From J054 sp965223095 (GTDB lineage Bacteria > Pseudomonadota > Gammaproteobacteria > Steroidobacterales > GCA-2729495): a stretch of 64,000 nucleotides of DNA. Of this stretch, positions 16,642 to 25,688 are shown in pieces (position 1 is the stretch's first letter; each line of letters opens with the position of its first letter). The stretch spans positions 2,914,001 through 2,978,000 of the forward strand of contig OZ244979.1 of assembly GCA_965223095.1 (NCBI GenBank). The letters are read 5' to 3'. The notes below the pieces were generated by a model. The model ran no database searches. It was given only the letters and a program-made list of their open reading frames with translations, and was not told where the DNA came from. Position numbers and translations under genes: made by a program.

Positions 16642-17712
16642 ATGAAATATTTATATATTAACAATGGTTTAGATCATTTTATTAAAGTAGCATCGCTATT
16701 GTTGTTTGTCGCCACGCCTGCTCCCGCTCAGCCGGCCAGCCAGACCGTCATTAGCGACTTGATCGCAGCCAGCCCAGCGCAAATCGGGCTGCAACCGTTT
16801 GCCCCGGGCGATGTATTTGTCGGCGCCACCCAACTCAACAATCCCCAGGACGACCATGCGGGCCGTGGCAGGATTCTGCAATACGACGCGGATTTGAATT
16901 TGAAAGGCCTGCTCTGGGTTGAGGGCAGCAGCCATTTGATCAGCGGACTGTCCTTTGCCCCCGACGGCACGCTCTGGGCCTTTGATATGTGGTCCTGGCT
17001 GGCTTTGCGCGTATCACCAGACGGCCAGCAGCTAGAAAACCGCCAGTACCTAGAACGCCCGCTGTCCATGGCACATTTTCCCGCCGATGGCAGCCTGCTG
17101 CTGAGCGAAGCCTTGGTCGCGGATAACCAGCCGCTGCCCCTGACCACGCGTCATCCACCGCTACCCGGCGAGGCCACAAAGTTCGGCGATGGTGACATCT
17201 ACCGGTTTAATGGCAAGGGCGAGCTGGTGGAGACCTATGACCCGGATGTCCATGGCGGGGTAACCGGCAGCTTCGCCGTTAGCCACTCGGTGTTGTCCGC
17301 CGACCGGAAAAGCTTGATTTACGTGTCCGAAACCGGCCCGCGCTTGATGCGTTACGACTTGGAAAATGCCCGTCAGTTGCCGGACATTCCGCGCAATACC
17401 GATTTGCAGCCACAGATGCACTTCGCCCTGGCCACTTTATCCGGCGCAAGACTGCTAATCAGCATGGGCAACCGGCTTGATCTCATCACTGAAAAGGGTG
17501 ATGAACTGCGAATCTATCCCCTGCCGGGATTTGGTTGGTCCGTCATTGGTATCTCGCCAAACGAAGATTTCGCTTATATTGGCAATTGGTATGACGGCAC
17601 GCTCGCGAAGCTAGACCTCAAGGACGGCGAATTTACCGCCCAGACGAAAGTCTGCATCAAATGCATGGCCTCGGTGGCAGTGAATAGTTTGGCGACCGGT
17701 GCAGGCCGTTGA
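16642..17712 (+). CDS. Secreted beta-propeller protein (SMP-30/NHL-like)
   Basis: The 356-residue protein starts at ATG 16642 (GAAGG ribosome-binding site) with an unusual AT-rich first 15 codons, then a signal peptide (ASLLLFVATPAPAQ, cleavage near residue 31). The mature part has repeated blade-like strands: GRILQYDADLNLKGLLWV, LISGLSFAPDGTLWAFDMWS, HSVLSADRKSLIYVSETGP, SVIGISPNEDFAYIGNWYDG, the D/N-G-loops typical of six-bladed SMP-30/gluconolaconase or NHL propellers. A CIKC pair sits near the C-terminus, which might hold a disulfide or haem-free metal site. Probably periplasmic; substrate unknown. It is convergent with a TonB receptor and shares its terminator. Confidence 0.65.
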   Translation: MKYLYINNGLDHFIKVASLLLFVATPAPAQPASQTVISDLIAASPAQIGLQPFAPGDVFVGATQLNNPQDDHAGRGRILQYDADLNLKGLLWVEGSSHLISGLSFAPDGTLWAFDMWSWLALRVSPDGQQLENRQYLERPLSMAHFPADGSLLLSEALVADNQPLPLTTRHPPLPGEATKFGDGDIYRFNGKGELVETYDPDVHGGVTGSFAVSHSVLSADRKSLIYVSETGPRLMRYDLENARQLPDIPRNTDLQPQMHFALATLSGARLLISMGNRLDLITEKGDELRIYPLPGFGWSVIGISPNEDFAYIGNWYDGTLAKLDLKDGEFTAQTKVCIKCMASVAVNSLATGAGR

Positions 17713-17746
17713 CCGGGTCACCCACTGCGCCAAGGCCGCGAACAGA

Positions 17747-17779
17747 AAAGCCCGCACCGACTTTCTCGATGCGGGCTTT
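17747..17779. terminator. Bidirectional terminator between propeller and TonB-receptor genes
   Basis: AAAGCCCGCA at 17747-17756 pairs perfectly with TGCGGGCTTT at 17770-17779; the A and T ends give a U tract on either strand. It lies between convergent genes. Confidence 0.85.
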
Positions 17780-17812
17780 AATTTAGGTCATAGCCGATTA
17801 CAGCTTGTTCGA

Positions 17813-20203
17813 CTAGTCAGCTTGCCCGCCGAAGCGGTAATTCACCGTGACACCCCATTGTTTCTGCCGCTGCGGCGTCAGGGCAAAACCGCGGGGGCTG
17901 GTGCTGGCGCCGGAGCAATTCGCAGCGGGATCAACCGCGGCGCAGCCGGTTAGACTGCCACTGCGACGATCGATATATCGCAAAATATCGACGGGGGTAT
18001 CGTCATCCGTGATGTTCTTACCCCAAACAGTGAAATCCCAGTTATTCACGGAGTAACCCGCTTGCAAACCGACGAGATCTCGATCACCCGTTTCAATCAG
18101 GTTGTGCTCTTGAGCGAAGCGCGAGCTTTCATACGCATAGGTCGCGCTGACAAACCAGCTCGAATCGCCCGTCAGTTGCTGTTCAAAGCGAGTGAACAGA
18201 CTTGCCGTGTGCTCCGGCACGCGCGGACTGCTCTTGCCCGATACGTCGCCAAGCGTTTGGACACTTTGAAACGTACCGTCACCACCCAATAGATCAGCCT
18301 GATCGAGGCTGAATCGCTGCGTGATTTCGGAGTCGGTATAGGCGTAGGTCAAACCGGCAGTCAGGTTGTCGGTAAACTGCATTGCGCCGTCAAACTCCAG
18401 GCCAAGCACTTCGGTTTCACCGGCATTCTGCAAGACGGAAGTCGTGCTCCCACCAGCCAGCTCAACAACCGTGGTGAGCTGTTGATCTTCTACGTCAATA
18501 AAGTACAGTGCCAAATTAGCGTTCGCACGCCCGTCAAGCCAAACGGTCTTGGCGCCAATTTCGTAGTTCCAAGCCTCTTCCTCGTCGACTTTGCGCAGTT
18601 CGGGACGATCGTCGGGAATGTTGTTATTAAAGTTACCGGGCTTGGTACCCTTGGCAATGTTGCCGTACAAATTAACGTTATCGTTAACAGTCCAAACACC
18701 CGTTAACCGCGGTGTAAAGCTGTCGAAGGTGTCGTTGCAGAGATCTTCCGTACAACCTGGATTAGCTGCCGTGCGATCATAAACCGTAATTTCGTCCTCG
18801 GCCCAGCGCAAATCCAGCCCCAGTGTAAAGGCGTCAGATAAGTTCCAAGTCACGCCGCCGAAAACGGCGATATTCTCGATTTCTTCGTTCTCTAAGCTGA
18901 CCGCGCCGGTGAACGGATTAGTGTTCGATACAGCGCCCGCCAAGGTCACGAAGCGATCATCCTTCTCCACCGCCTCACCTTTGTAGTAGTAGAGACCAAC
19001 CTGATAACTGAACGCCTCTGCATGATCGAACACGGCACGCAGTTCCTGCGAAATATCTTTTTGCGTATTGTCATCCCATTGGAAGAATGCACCGTTTAAA
19101 AAAGGCGGAAACGGAAACGGCTCATAGCCAGCATAAGAAGCATCGAAACCGGTAATCTCATCGTCACGGATGTACCCCGTGGTGCTTGAAAGAACGACAT
19201 CTTGTGCAACTTCCCATTCCAACTTCAAAGTCGCAATGGTGCGATCTTTTTGCACGCCTGATCCGCCAGCTAGGTCTAGCAGATCAGTTCTTAAATTGAT
19301 CGCATCCCAGTCCGGCACAGCCTCGCCCGTGTAGTATTCACGGGCTCGCGGTGCCACGCCGGAGCCCGCCGCACCGCGAAAGAAACTGTTATTTAGGCCA
19401 CGTGGTTGCAAATACATGGCGAAGTGATCGTCCTTGGCGTCTTGGTAGCCAATACGTAAAGTCACATCGAAATTCTCGCTGGGACTAAAAAAGACCTTCC
19501 CAGTAAAGTCGTAAGTCCTCTCCCCGCCAATGTCCTCACCGTCGAATTGATTGGTAAACTGACCACCGAACTTGTCCACGCCACCAGAAAGATAAAAGCC
19601 CAGGCTGTCCGTGACGGGCAAGCCTACCCAGCCGCTGGCGACGTAGTAGTTATCCTCGCCCAGCTTGGCCTGCACTTGCCCTTCAACAACATCAGAACGT
19701 TCGCGAGTCACGTAGTTGATCGCGCCCACATAGGTGCCCCGTCCGAATTGCGCGGATTGGGGACCTTTGAGGATTTCGACACGTTCTATGTTAAATAGGG
19801 TCGTAGTCTGCGGTGTTCCGCCTTGATAAACGCCATCGACAAAGTAGGCCATGGATGACGAATTACCGATACCATTTACGATCGTGGCGATTCCGCGAAC
19901 CGCCGGACGATCTGAACCGGACTGTCGCCCGAACGCAGAATTAAAGGACAGACCTGGCGTAAACAAAGCCAATTGATCGAGGTTCTGAAGATTCAGCTCC
20001 TTAATAGTCTCAGAGTTAAACGGCGACACCGCAATCGGCACGTCCTGCAAATTCTCTTCAACCTTGCGAGCCGTGACGACAATTTCATCAAACTGGGCAA
20101 GCGCAACACCGGGCAACGCGAGGCCCGCCAGCGCGAAACACGACAGCAAAGCACCACCCAGCGAAATTCTGCGATAGAAATCTCTCATGATCTTCATCCC
20201 CAA
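17813..20203 (-). CDS. TonB-dependent outer-membrane receptor
   Basis: An outer-membrane beta-barrel that imports a substrate using TonB energy. 796 residues: signal peptide to about residue 36 (LAGLALPGVALAQ), a TonB box-like DEIVVTARK, plug domain (VPIAVSPFNSETIKELNL; VRGIATIVNGIGNSS; VDGVYQGG; RVEILKGPQSAQFGRGTYVG) and a 22-strand-type barrel with EEEAWNYEIGAKTVWLDGRA and a C-terminal aromatic-rich strand. The plug style DEIVVTARKVEENLQDVPIAV is common in receptors of Sphingomonas-like and marine gammaproteobacteria that handle complex organic substrates rather than siderophores, but the ligand cannot be read from sequence. Start is ATG at 20203, 20197 or 20188. Divergent from a MarR gene. 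Confidence 0.92.
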   Translation of the reverse strand: MGMKIMRDFYRRISLGGALLSCFALAGLALPGVALAQFDEIVVTARKVEENLQDVPIAVSPFNSETIKELNLQNLDQLALFTPGLSFNSAFGRQSGSDRPAVRGIATIVNGIGNSSSMAYFVDGVYQGGTPQTTTLFNIERVEILKGPQSAQFGRGTYVGAINYVTRERSDVVEGQVQAKLGEDNYYVASGWVGLPVTDSLGFYLSGGVDKFGGQFTNQFDGEDIGGERTYDFTGKVFFSPSENFDVTLRIGYQDAKDDHFAMYLQPRGLNNSFFRGAAGSGVAPRAREYYTGEAVPDWDAINLRTDLLDLAGGSGVQKDRTIATLKLEWEVAQDVVLSSTTGYIRDDEITGFDASYAGYEPFPFPPFLNGAFFQWDDNTQKDISQELRAVFDHAEAFSYQVGLYYYKGEAVEKDDRFVTLAGAVSNTNPFTGAVSLENEEIENIAVFGGVTWNLSDAFTLGLDLRWAEDEITVYDRTAANPGCTEDLCNDTFDSFTPRLTGVWTVNDNVNLYGNIAKGTKPGNFNNNIPDDRPELRKVDEEEAWNYEIGAKTVWLDGRANANLALYFIDVEDQQLTTVVELAGGSTTSVLQNAGETEVLGLEFDGAMQFTDNLTAGLTYAYTDSEITQRFSLDQADLLGGDGTFQSVQTLGDVSGKSSPRVPEHTASLFTRFEQQLTGDSSWFVSATYAYESSRFAQEHNLIETGDRDLVGLQAGYSVNNWDFTVWGKNITDDDTPVDILRYIDRRSGSLTGCAAVDPAANCSGASTSPRGFALTPQRQKQWGVTVNYRFGGQAD

Positions 20204-20379
20204 GACATGCCGATTGGCATCTAAAACAAGCAGAAGGCGATGGCCACGGCGGCCGATGCGTTCTGGATTATGTCAGAAAATAGGCTAATGACAGCACGCT
20301 GTCAATCGCCCGCCCGCGTGGTTATAGTACCACTCATCTAAAGATAAAGCCGACCCGTGAATGTCGTAGGTGTTGTAAA

Positions 20380-20898
20380 TTGGCGACAAAAGGAATACTA
20401 GCACCCCCCAGCCGGGCCACTAGCCGCGAACATAACGCGGCCAGTCCGGAGTTTCTAAGCGCCTTCCAAGCCTTGGTTGGGGAGGTTTTTCGCCTCAACG
20501 GATCGCTGCTCGCGGCGGGCGAACGATTGGGTCGGGATTTGGGCATTTCGCCCGCCCGCTGGCAGGCGATTGCCGTCATCCGTCACGAGCCCATGACCGT
20601 GGCCAACATGGCGAGGCAACTCGGACTAACACGGCAAAGCGTACAAAGAACTGTGAATGGATTGATTAGGGACGGCCTGGCTCAAACCGGACCAAATCCG
20701 GTGCATAAGAGATCTCACTGGGTGGAACTGACTGCACAAGGCCGGCAGGTTATGACGCAACTGCGTGAACGGCAAGTCCCTTTAACGACGCTATTTACCG
20801 ACGCGCTGGATATCGACAGCAGTGAACTAGAGCAAATTGCCCAGCGCCTCAAAGCGATCCGTGAAACGGCGGAAAAGGTCGCCACAACGAGCAAATAA
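20380..20898 (+). CDS. MarR-family transcriptional regulator
   Basis: 172 residues with a winged helix: ISPARWQAIAVIRHEPMTVA, NMARQLGLTRQSVQRTVNGL (recognition helix) and the wing GLAQTGPNPVHKRSHWVELT; a C-terminal helix mediates dimerisation. MarR proteins repress nearby genes and release DNA on binding phenolic or other small ligands. The only in-frame start is TTG at 20380, so the N-terminus is uncertain. The divergent TonB receptor and the downstream monooxygenase-like and GST genes are likely targets. Confidence 0.88.
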   Translation: MATKGILAPPSRATSREHNAASPEFLSAFQALVGEVFRLNGSLLAAGERLGRDLGISPARWQAIAVIRHEPMTVANMARQLGLTRQSVQRTVNGLIRDGLAQTGPNPVHKRSHWVELTAQGRQVMTQLRERQVPLTTLFTDALDIDSSELEQIAQRLKAIRETAEKVATTSK

Positions 20899-21021
20899 AA
20901 TCGGGCACTTTTGTACTTCGACGCCTGCCGGCGGCCAGTACTTAAACACAAGGATAAGCCAATTCACCATGGCTCGCGGACACTGTGGCAAACTCCAAGT
21001 TGCCAACATCGATACGTCAAT

Positions 21022-21312
21022 ATGATTCTGGAACTTGCAATTTTGAAGGTACGCCCCGGGCAATCCGCAGCATTTGAGCAAAGTTTTTTACAAGCGCAGA
21101 AAATACTGGCAGGCATGCCGGGCTATATTTCTCACGAACTGCGTAAATCCCTTGAACAGCCTGACCAGTATGTCTTGCTAGTCCGCTGGCAGAAGCTAGA
21201 AGACCACACTAGCGGATTTCGCGAATCCTCAGAGTATCAAACATGGAAAAACCTGCTACATCATTTCTACGATCCATTTCCAAACGTGGAACACTATGCA
21301 GCACCACTCTAG
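21022..21312 (+). CDS. Antibiotic biosynthesis monooxygenase (ABM)-domain protein
   Basis: 96 residues from ATG 21022 forming one dimeric ferredoxin-like ABM domain: ILELAILKVRPGQSAAFEQS, GMPGYISHELRKSLEQPDQY, VLLVRWQKLEDHTSGFRES, then WKNLLHHFYDP and a final EHYAAPL. Small ABM proteins act as cofactor-free monooxygenases, haem-degrading enzymes or simple ligand binders. No haem-ligand signature is obvious. It follows marR by about 120 bp and precedes a GST gene, so it could belong to a detoxification set. A longer open frame to 20911 exists but has no homology signal. Confidence 0.75.
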   Translation: MILELAILKVRPGQSAAFEQSFLQAQKILAGMPGYISHELRKSLEQPDQYVLLVRWQKLEDHTSGFRESSEYQTWKNLLHHFYDPFPNVEHYAAPL

Positions 21313-21355
21313 CCAGGCCAGCAGCCCCACCGCCCGGCTAAGCTAAGCAGGCCGG

Positions 21356-22069
21356 ATGACCATACCACCAATCAAGCAGCTCAAGCTCTATCACTTTCCG
21401 GCCACGCGCAGTGCCCGGGCCCGCTGGGCCCTGCACGAAACCGTGGGTGACGACTTCGAAATTGAGCCGGTGCAACTTTACGACGGCGCACAATATCAGG
21501 ATAAGTTCCTGCGCATGAACCTCAATCATAGTGTGCCAGTACTTGAAATCTGCTACGCCGATGGGCGTGTGCAACACATGATCGAAAGTGTGGCCATGGT
21601 TGCTCTCCTCGTTGATGCGCATCCCGAGAAAAAGCTGGCGCCGCGCGCTAATACATTTTCCCACGAGCGCGCGGACTATTTGCAAATGCTGCATTTCGCC
21701 GGCACTTGCATGGACATGGTGTTATGGCAGATACGTATTCATGAACACGTGCTCCCAAGCAATGAACGTGATCCTGAAACGGTCAAACGCTACCGCAGTA
21801 AGTTCACCGCGGAGGTGGAACCGCAACTACTAGGTCGCCTAGAACAACAGGCGTTTATCTGCGGTGAACAATTCTGCGGCGCAGATATCGTCCTGGGGCA
21901 CAACGTAACTTGGGCCAGGGCTTATGGTTTATGCGCCCAGCGGGCTTTTCGTGACTATCTCTCGCGACTATCGGAACGTCCAGCATTTCGAAAAGCCTTT
22001 GATGATGCGCGGAGCTTCGAACTCGACCCCGGCGAAAGCGAAGAGTTGCGTGAGAAATTTTCTGGTTGA
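21356..22069 (+). CDS. Glutathione S-transferase-like protein
   Basis: 237 residues. N-terminal thioredoxin-like domain: LKLYHFPATRSARARWALHE with a Ser/Arg in the active-site position, NHSVPVLEICYADGRVQHMIES giving the cis-Pro (VPVLE) and the glutathione-binding E-S pair. The C-terminal helical domain includes FICGEQFCGADIVLGHNVTWARA, the usual N-capping box region of GSTs. Such enzymes conjugate or isomerise electrophiles in the cytoplasm. ATG at 21356; 43 bp after the ABM gene on the same strand, so probably co-transcribed with it. Confidence 0.88.
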   Translation: MTIPPIKQLKLYHFPATRSARARWALHETVGDDFEIEPVQLYDGAQYQDKFLRMNLNHSVPVLEICYADGRVQHMIESVAMVALLVDAHPEKKLAPRANTFSHERADYLQMLHFAGTCMDMVLWQIRIHEHVLPSNERDPETVKRYRSKFTAEVEPQLLGRLEQQAFICGEQFCGADIVLGHNVTWARAYGLCAQRAFRDYLSRLSERPAFRKAFDDARSFELDPGESEELREKFSG

Positions 22070-22166
22070 TCGCTTGCCCTAACCTCAGCGTAGACCATCG
22101 GTATCAACAAGCTCCTGGCGAAACGCCGCCAATCAACACGGCTGTCGCCTCTGCAGTCTCAACTAA

Positions 22167-23498
22167 TCACTCATAGCCGCGCAGCAAGTCATCCCTAACC
22201 ATGGGCTTTCTTCCAAGCTCCGGAACAGCCGCGGGGGAAGCGTGTTGAGCCTTAAGCGCCTGAGGACTGGTCGCCGCGGCGGTATAAACCTCGCACCAAT
22301 CACGGCCAATGGCTATCCGCTGCAAGTTCGGCAAACGGGCCAGGTAGCGCGATACATCCATCTCACCAAGCAATAACTGAAGCGCGACCTCCGCGCGAGA
22401 TTTGACTAGCGGATCGCTGATGCGGCCGCGAACTCCCCAGCTCACTACATAGCTATCGCAGTAACGACTGTCCTCGCCCGCGGGCGCATTGGTGTAGGCG
22501 ATTTCGCGATCAATACCAAAGTGATAGTTCATCATCACTTCTTCGAACAGCATGGCGACATCCTCACGAATTGTGGAATAAGCATAGCTATCGCTCGCAC
22601 CGTCTGCCGCAAACTCCAAGCCGACTTGCCGCGGTGTCAAATTGAGTTGGCTGGCCGTGGGATCCGCACCTAAGTAAAGAACGGCGCCTAGATCAAGCCA
22701 CAATTGCGAATTCAAGGCTTGTTGCGCCGCCAACACATCCGACACATAAGCGCCTGACAAAGAAGCGACTGCCTCATAGGCCGACATCGTGTCATCGATG
22801 AAAATTAGGGCGGCGGGCGTTATAAAATCGTTGGCGTGGGCAAGTTCATGGAATAGCAAGGCAGCCATGGGAAGTTCGATATCGTCGATTGTTCGCGATT
22901 CTGAGCCCGTCAAGCTGAAGCTCTCCCAGGCGTAGTCCGCACCCAATACATAGCGCGCCAGCGAAACAAACCGCAATTCGTCACCAAATTCCGCGCGATA
23001 GTCCGGCCGTTTGGATACGGTTTGCCGTTCGGCATTACTCAGCCATAAGTAGGCGGGATCTAGATAAATCGCGGCCGTTGCACCAGAATAAAACGATGGC
23101 CGAATATCGGCGGCAATCACAATGGCCGTCACCGGCTTCATCAAATCCAGAACTTCGACCGGCAGACGTTCTAAAACTTCGCGAAATCTTGGCCCCATCC
23201 AAGGATGGGACACCACGGTTCGATCCAGCACATCAGCAACGCTTGGACTATCCGTTTCTTGGCCCAGCAAGGGCAAAATCGACAGGGAACAAGACTCGGA
23301 TACAAATTCAACGACCGCGCAGTCGGCCAAGACGTCTGCGTAGGGACTCATGGCCTCAGCCGCTTGCAGGCTTGTATAAGCAGGCGATGGACCAACAGGT
23401 CCGAACGATTCGCCGGATGAACCGCCACCTCCACAAGCAGCGAGCGTAGAAACGACGAAAAGAATCCCGGCCAAGCGGCCGATTGATAGGGAAATCAT
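22167..23498 (-). CDS. Lipoprotein with HExxH metallopeptidase-like motif
   Basis: 443 residues. A signal peptide ends in the lipobox LAAC (Cys22), followed by a Gly/Ser spacer (GGGGSSGESFGP), so the protein is lipid-anchored. HELAH at residues 217-221 in a helix (AALLFHELAHANDF) looks like a zinc site, and REDVAMLFEEVMMNYHFG about 90 residues later could supply the third Glu ligand. Six Cys at about residues 60, 70, 347 and onward may form disulfides. I do not recognise the family, so protease activity is inferred from HExxH alone. It is separated by 154 bp from the ubiD-like gene upstream on the same strand. Confidence 0.6.
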   Translation of the reverse strand: MISLSIGRLAGILFVVSTLAACGGGGSSGESFGPVGPSPAYTSLQAAEAMSPYADVLADCAVVEFVSESCSLSILPLLGQETDSPSVADVLDRTVVSHPWMGPRFREVLERLPVEVLDLMKPVTAIVIAADIRPSFYSGATAAIYLDPAYLWLSNAERQTVSKRPDYRAEFGDELRFVSLARYVLGADYAWESFSLTGSESRTIDDIELPMAALLFHELAHANDFITPAALIFIDDTMSAYEAVASLSGAYVSDVLAAQQALNSQLWLDLGAVLYLGADPTASQLNLTPRQVGLEFAADGASDSYAYSTIREDVAMLFEEVMMNYHFGIDREIAYTNAPAGEDSRYCDSYVVSWGVRGRISDPLVKSRAEVALQLLLGEMDVSRYLARLPNLQRIAIGRDWCEVYTAAATSPQALKAQHASPAAVPELGRKPMVRDDLLRGYE

Positions 23499-23652
23499 CG
23501 GCTCTCTTTAATTATGGTCTTGGCGTAAATTTTACCACATTAGGAATATTCTTAAAAAGCACCCTAAGTGGCGCGGGATTACGCGGTTTTTCGCCCTCCA
23601 ATCACCATAAGCCAATTCACCGCGCCAGGCGGCACGCAATGTCGAGCTGAAT

Positions 23653-25296
23653 TCAGCGCACTTTGGGACGCCAATCCCGAATAAGCCGGGCGAACATCTG
23701 ATCAACGCGAGGGAAGGCATCCGGCGCGCCATCCTCTAGCAGGCGGCGGTTCACGGGTGGAAAATCGCTGGGACCGCCCTCCTCCGGCCATTGCCGGGTG
23801 GCGTCAATGGCTATTTTACTGCCGCGACCGGTTTTCGCGGTGCTGGGATCCAGGGGCATTGCGGGCAGACGTTCGAACAATTCGGTGTTGCCATAGGGCT
23901 GCCAGCGAGTCGCAATGGCGCCTAGCACTTGCTCTTGATCAGTGACATCCAGATCGTCATCCACCACCACCACAATCTTCGCGAAAAAATTGGTCTTGGC
24001 GATGCGCTTCGCCAGTTCTATACCCTGGCCGGGTTTGGTTTTCTTGATGCTCACGCAAGTCAAGCCCACCGTGCGAGTGTCGCTGAAAAAATCAACCACG
24101 GCCGGCTCCTTCTGCCGCAGTGCGTGCAGTGAACCCGCGTGCGTGGCCGCAGCCAGGCTACCGATTTGCAAACCGGTAAAATTGTTCATGATCCACGGAT
24201 CGCGCCGGTGACTGACCGAAGTCACCCGCAACCAAAAAACTTCCTGTTTGCGCGCGCCCTGGTAGCCAACCATTTCACCATAAGGGCCTTCCGGGCGAAG
24301 GTCGTCCAACGGGACATCACCCTCGATAATCATCTCCGCGTGGGCGGGTACCAGAAAATCATTGGTTTCGCTGCGCACGACCTCCAGCGCACGACCTGCT
24401 AGACCGCCGGCGATGGATAACTCATCAGCACCTTTGGCCCGGTAAGACATTTTGCTGCCGCTGACCATCCATACATAAGGATCGCAAGTCAGCGCGATTG
24501 ACACTTTCGCAATTTTCTCGCCGCGCTTACGCGCGGCCATTAGATGCCGGTAGCCCGTTTGCCCCGGCTCAGAATTTAGCCCGAGCTCACGAGGACCGCG
24601 CAAGTGACAGCGGTAAGTGCCAAAATTTACGCCGAGTTTTGGATCGCGGGTAAACACGCTACCGGTATTGATGTAACGGCCTGCATCGCTAGGATTGCAT
24701 TGGATAAAGGCAAAACGCGTGAGATCGATTTGCTCGCCCCTCAGAACAATCTCTTTACACGGCGCCTGTGACTTTTCGACCTCTAGGGGCTGGATTGATG
24801 GGTAGTTCCCGTTGTTCTTCGCCACCAGCGCCTCAACGTGATCACGCGCCTGTCGATAACTGTTGTAGGGCAAGGTCGCCGCCAAACCATCCTCGACCGG
24901 CTCTAAACCAAATGCAATGCATTCTCCGTGGGCATTACCGCTTTCGTTCACCAATAGCGGACCCTTAATCCACTGACCATCTATCTTCACCTCTTCCACC
25001 AACAGCGCCGGCCCCCCGCGCATACCGTGGTGATCGCGCAGCCGGTACATCAGGGCGGCCAGCTCGTAGGCATCTTGATCGATGCGCGGAATACGCACTA
25101 GCAAGCCATAATCATCTAAAGCGGCGACGTAATCGCGCATGCTGGCAAAGGGTGCGCTTGCGCCACTCATGGATTTTTTCCCCGAAGCCGCGCCGAATGG
25201 CACCGAGGCTAGCGTCGCCAAGCCCGTGGTCGTCTGAATAAAGTGCCGGCGAGACGCAGTCTGGATGCTTGCCATTGGATCATCGGGTGAACTCAT
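23653..25296 (-). CDS. UbiD-family decarboxylase with Tat-type signal
   Basis: UbiD enzymes carry out reversible (de)carboxylation of aromatic and unsaturated acids using prenylated FMN. Seen: the prFMN and substrate region NTGSVFTRDPKLGVNFGTYR, the E-x-x-x-x-E catalytic pair in RPEGPYGEMVGYQG, and SIALTCDPYVWMVSGSKM. 547 residues against about 490-500 for the cytoplasmic enzymes; the extra N-terminus holds SRRHFIQTTTGLATLASVPF, a twin-arginine signal (R16, R17). Folded export with bound cofactor to the periplasm would be unusual for this family. No ubiX (prFMN synthase) is in the window. Start ATG at 25296, or 25275 (Met8). Downstream is the HExxH lipoprotein gene. Confidence 0.85.
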   Translation of the reverse strand: MSSPDDPMASIQTASRRHFIQTTTGLATLASVPFGAASGKKSMSGASAPFASMRDYVAALDDYGLLVRIPRIDQDAYELAALMYRLRDHHGMRGGPALLVEEVKIDGQWIKGPLLVNESGNAHGECIAFGLEPVEDGLAATLPYNSYRQARDHVEALVAKNNGNYPSIQPLEVEKSQAPCKEIVLRGEQIDLTRFAFIQCNPSDAGRYINTGSVFTRDPKLGVNFGTYRCHLRGPRELGLNSEPGQTGYRHLMAARKRGEKIAKVSIALTCDPYVWMVSGSKMSYRAKGADELSIAGGLAGRALEVVRSETNDFLVPAHAEMIIEGDVPLDDLRPEGPYGEMVGYQGARKQEVFWLRVTSVSHRRDPWIMNNFTGLQIGSLAAATHAGSLHALRQKEPAVVDFFSDTRTVGLTCVSIKKTKPGQGIELAKRIAKTNFFAKIVVVVDDDLDVTDQEQVLGAIATRWQPYGNTELFERLPAMPLDPSTAKTGRGSKIAIDATRQWPEEGGPSDFPPVNRRLLEDGAPDAFPRVDQMFARLIRDWRPKVR

Positions 25297-25642
25297 GCTG
25301 ATGCGCTCCGCAATTCTGCTAAAGGAGATACTAAGCCTACATCCCGTCGGCCATCAATCAGCAGGGCACAACGGCGACCGGCTCGTCGCCTAGCGGCGGA
25401 TTACGCCATTGCCAGGCCGCAGCAAACTGCCGATCGTGGCTGTTCACTTTGCCAGCGCTTTTTGAGCTGACTAAGCCTCTCCCCGTCAGATTGATGACTC
25501 ATGCGCTGGAAAGCAAACATCGCCAACAGCCGCAAACCCAATTACAAGTACGCAGAACGCGCGAGCTCATTATGGAGACGCGATGCGATGAAAGCTGAGA
25601 AATGGCGGGTGCAAGACGAATCGTATCAGGGTCTAGGCAAAC
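25297..25642. other. Gene-free region upstream of the ubiD-like gene
   Basis: A short plus-strand frame at 25501-25692 is compositionally unlike a gene and runs through a terminator hairpin. Nothing else recognised; the ubiD-like promoter should be here. Confidence 0.5.
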
Positions 25643-25662
25643 GAACCCGCGTTGGCGGGTTC
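25643..25662 (-). terminator. Terminator of the sorting-tail protein gene
   Basis: GAACCCGC/GCGGGTTC, 8-bp stem with a CAAC loop, about 26 bp downstream of the stop at 25689 on the minus strand; the tail is only GTTTGCC, so termination may be partial. Confidence 0.6.
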
Positions 25663-25688
25663 TGTTTGCCGCGAAATCTATCAAGCGC

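Noticed and set aside
20911..21021. Upstream extension of the ABM-domain protein
   Set aside because: No homology signal and poor start; the ABM fold begins at ATG 21022.
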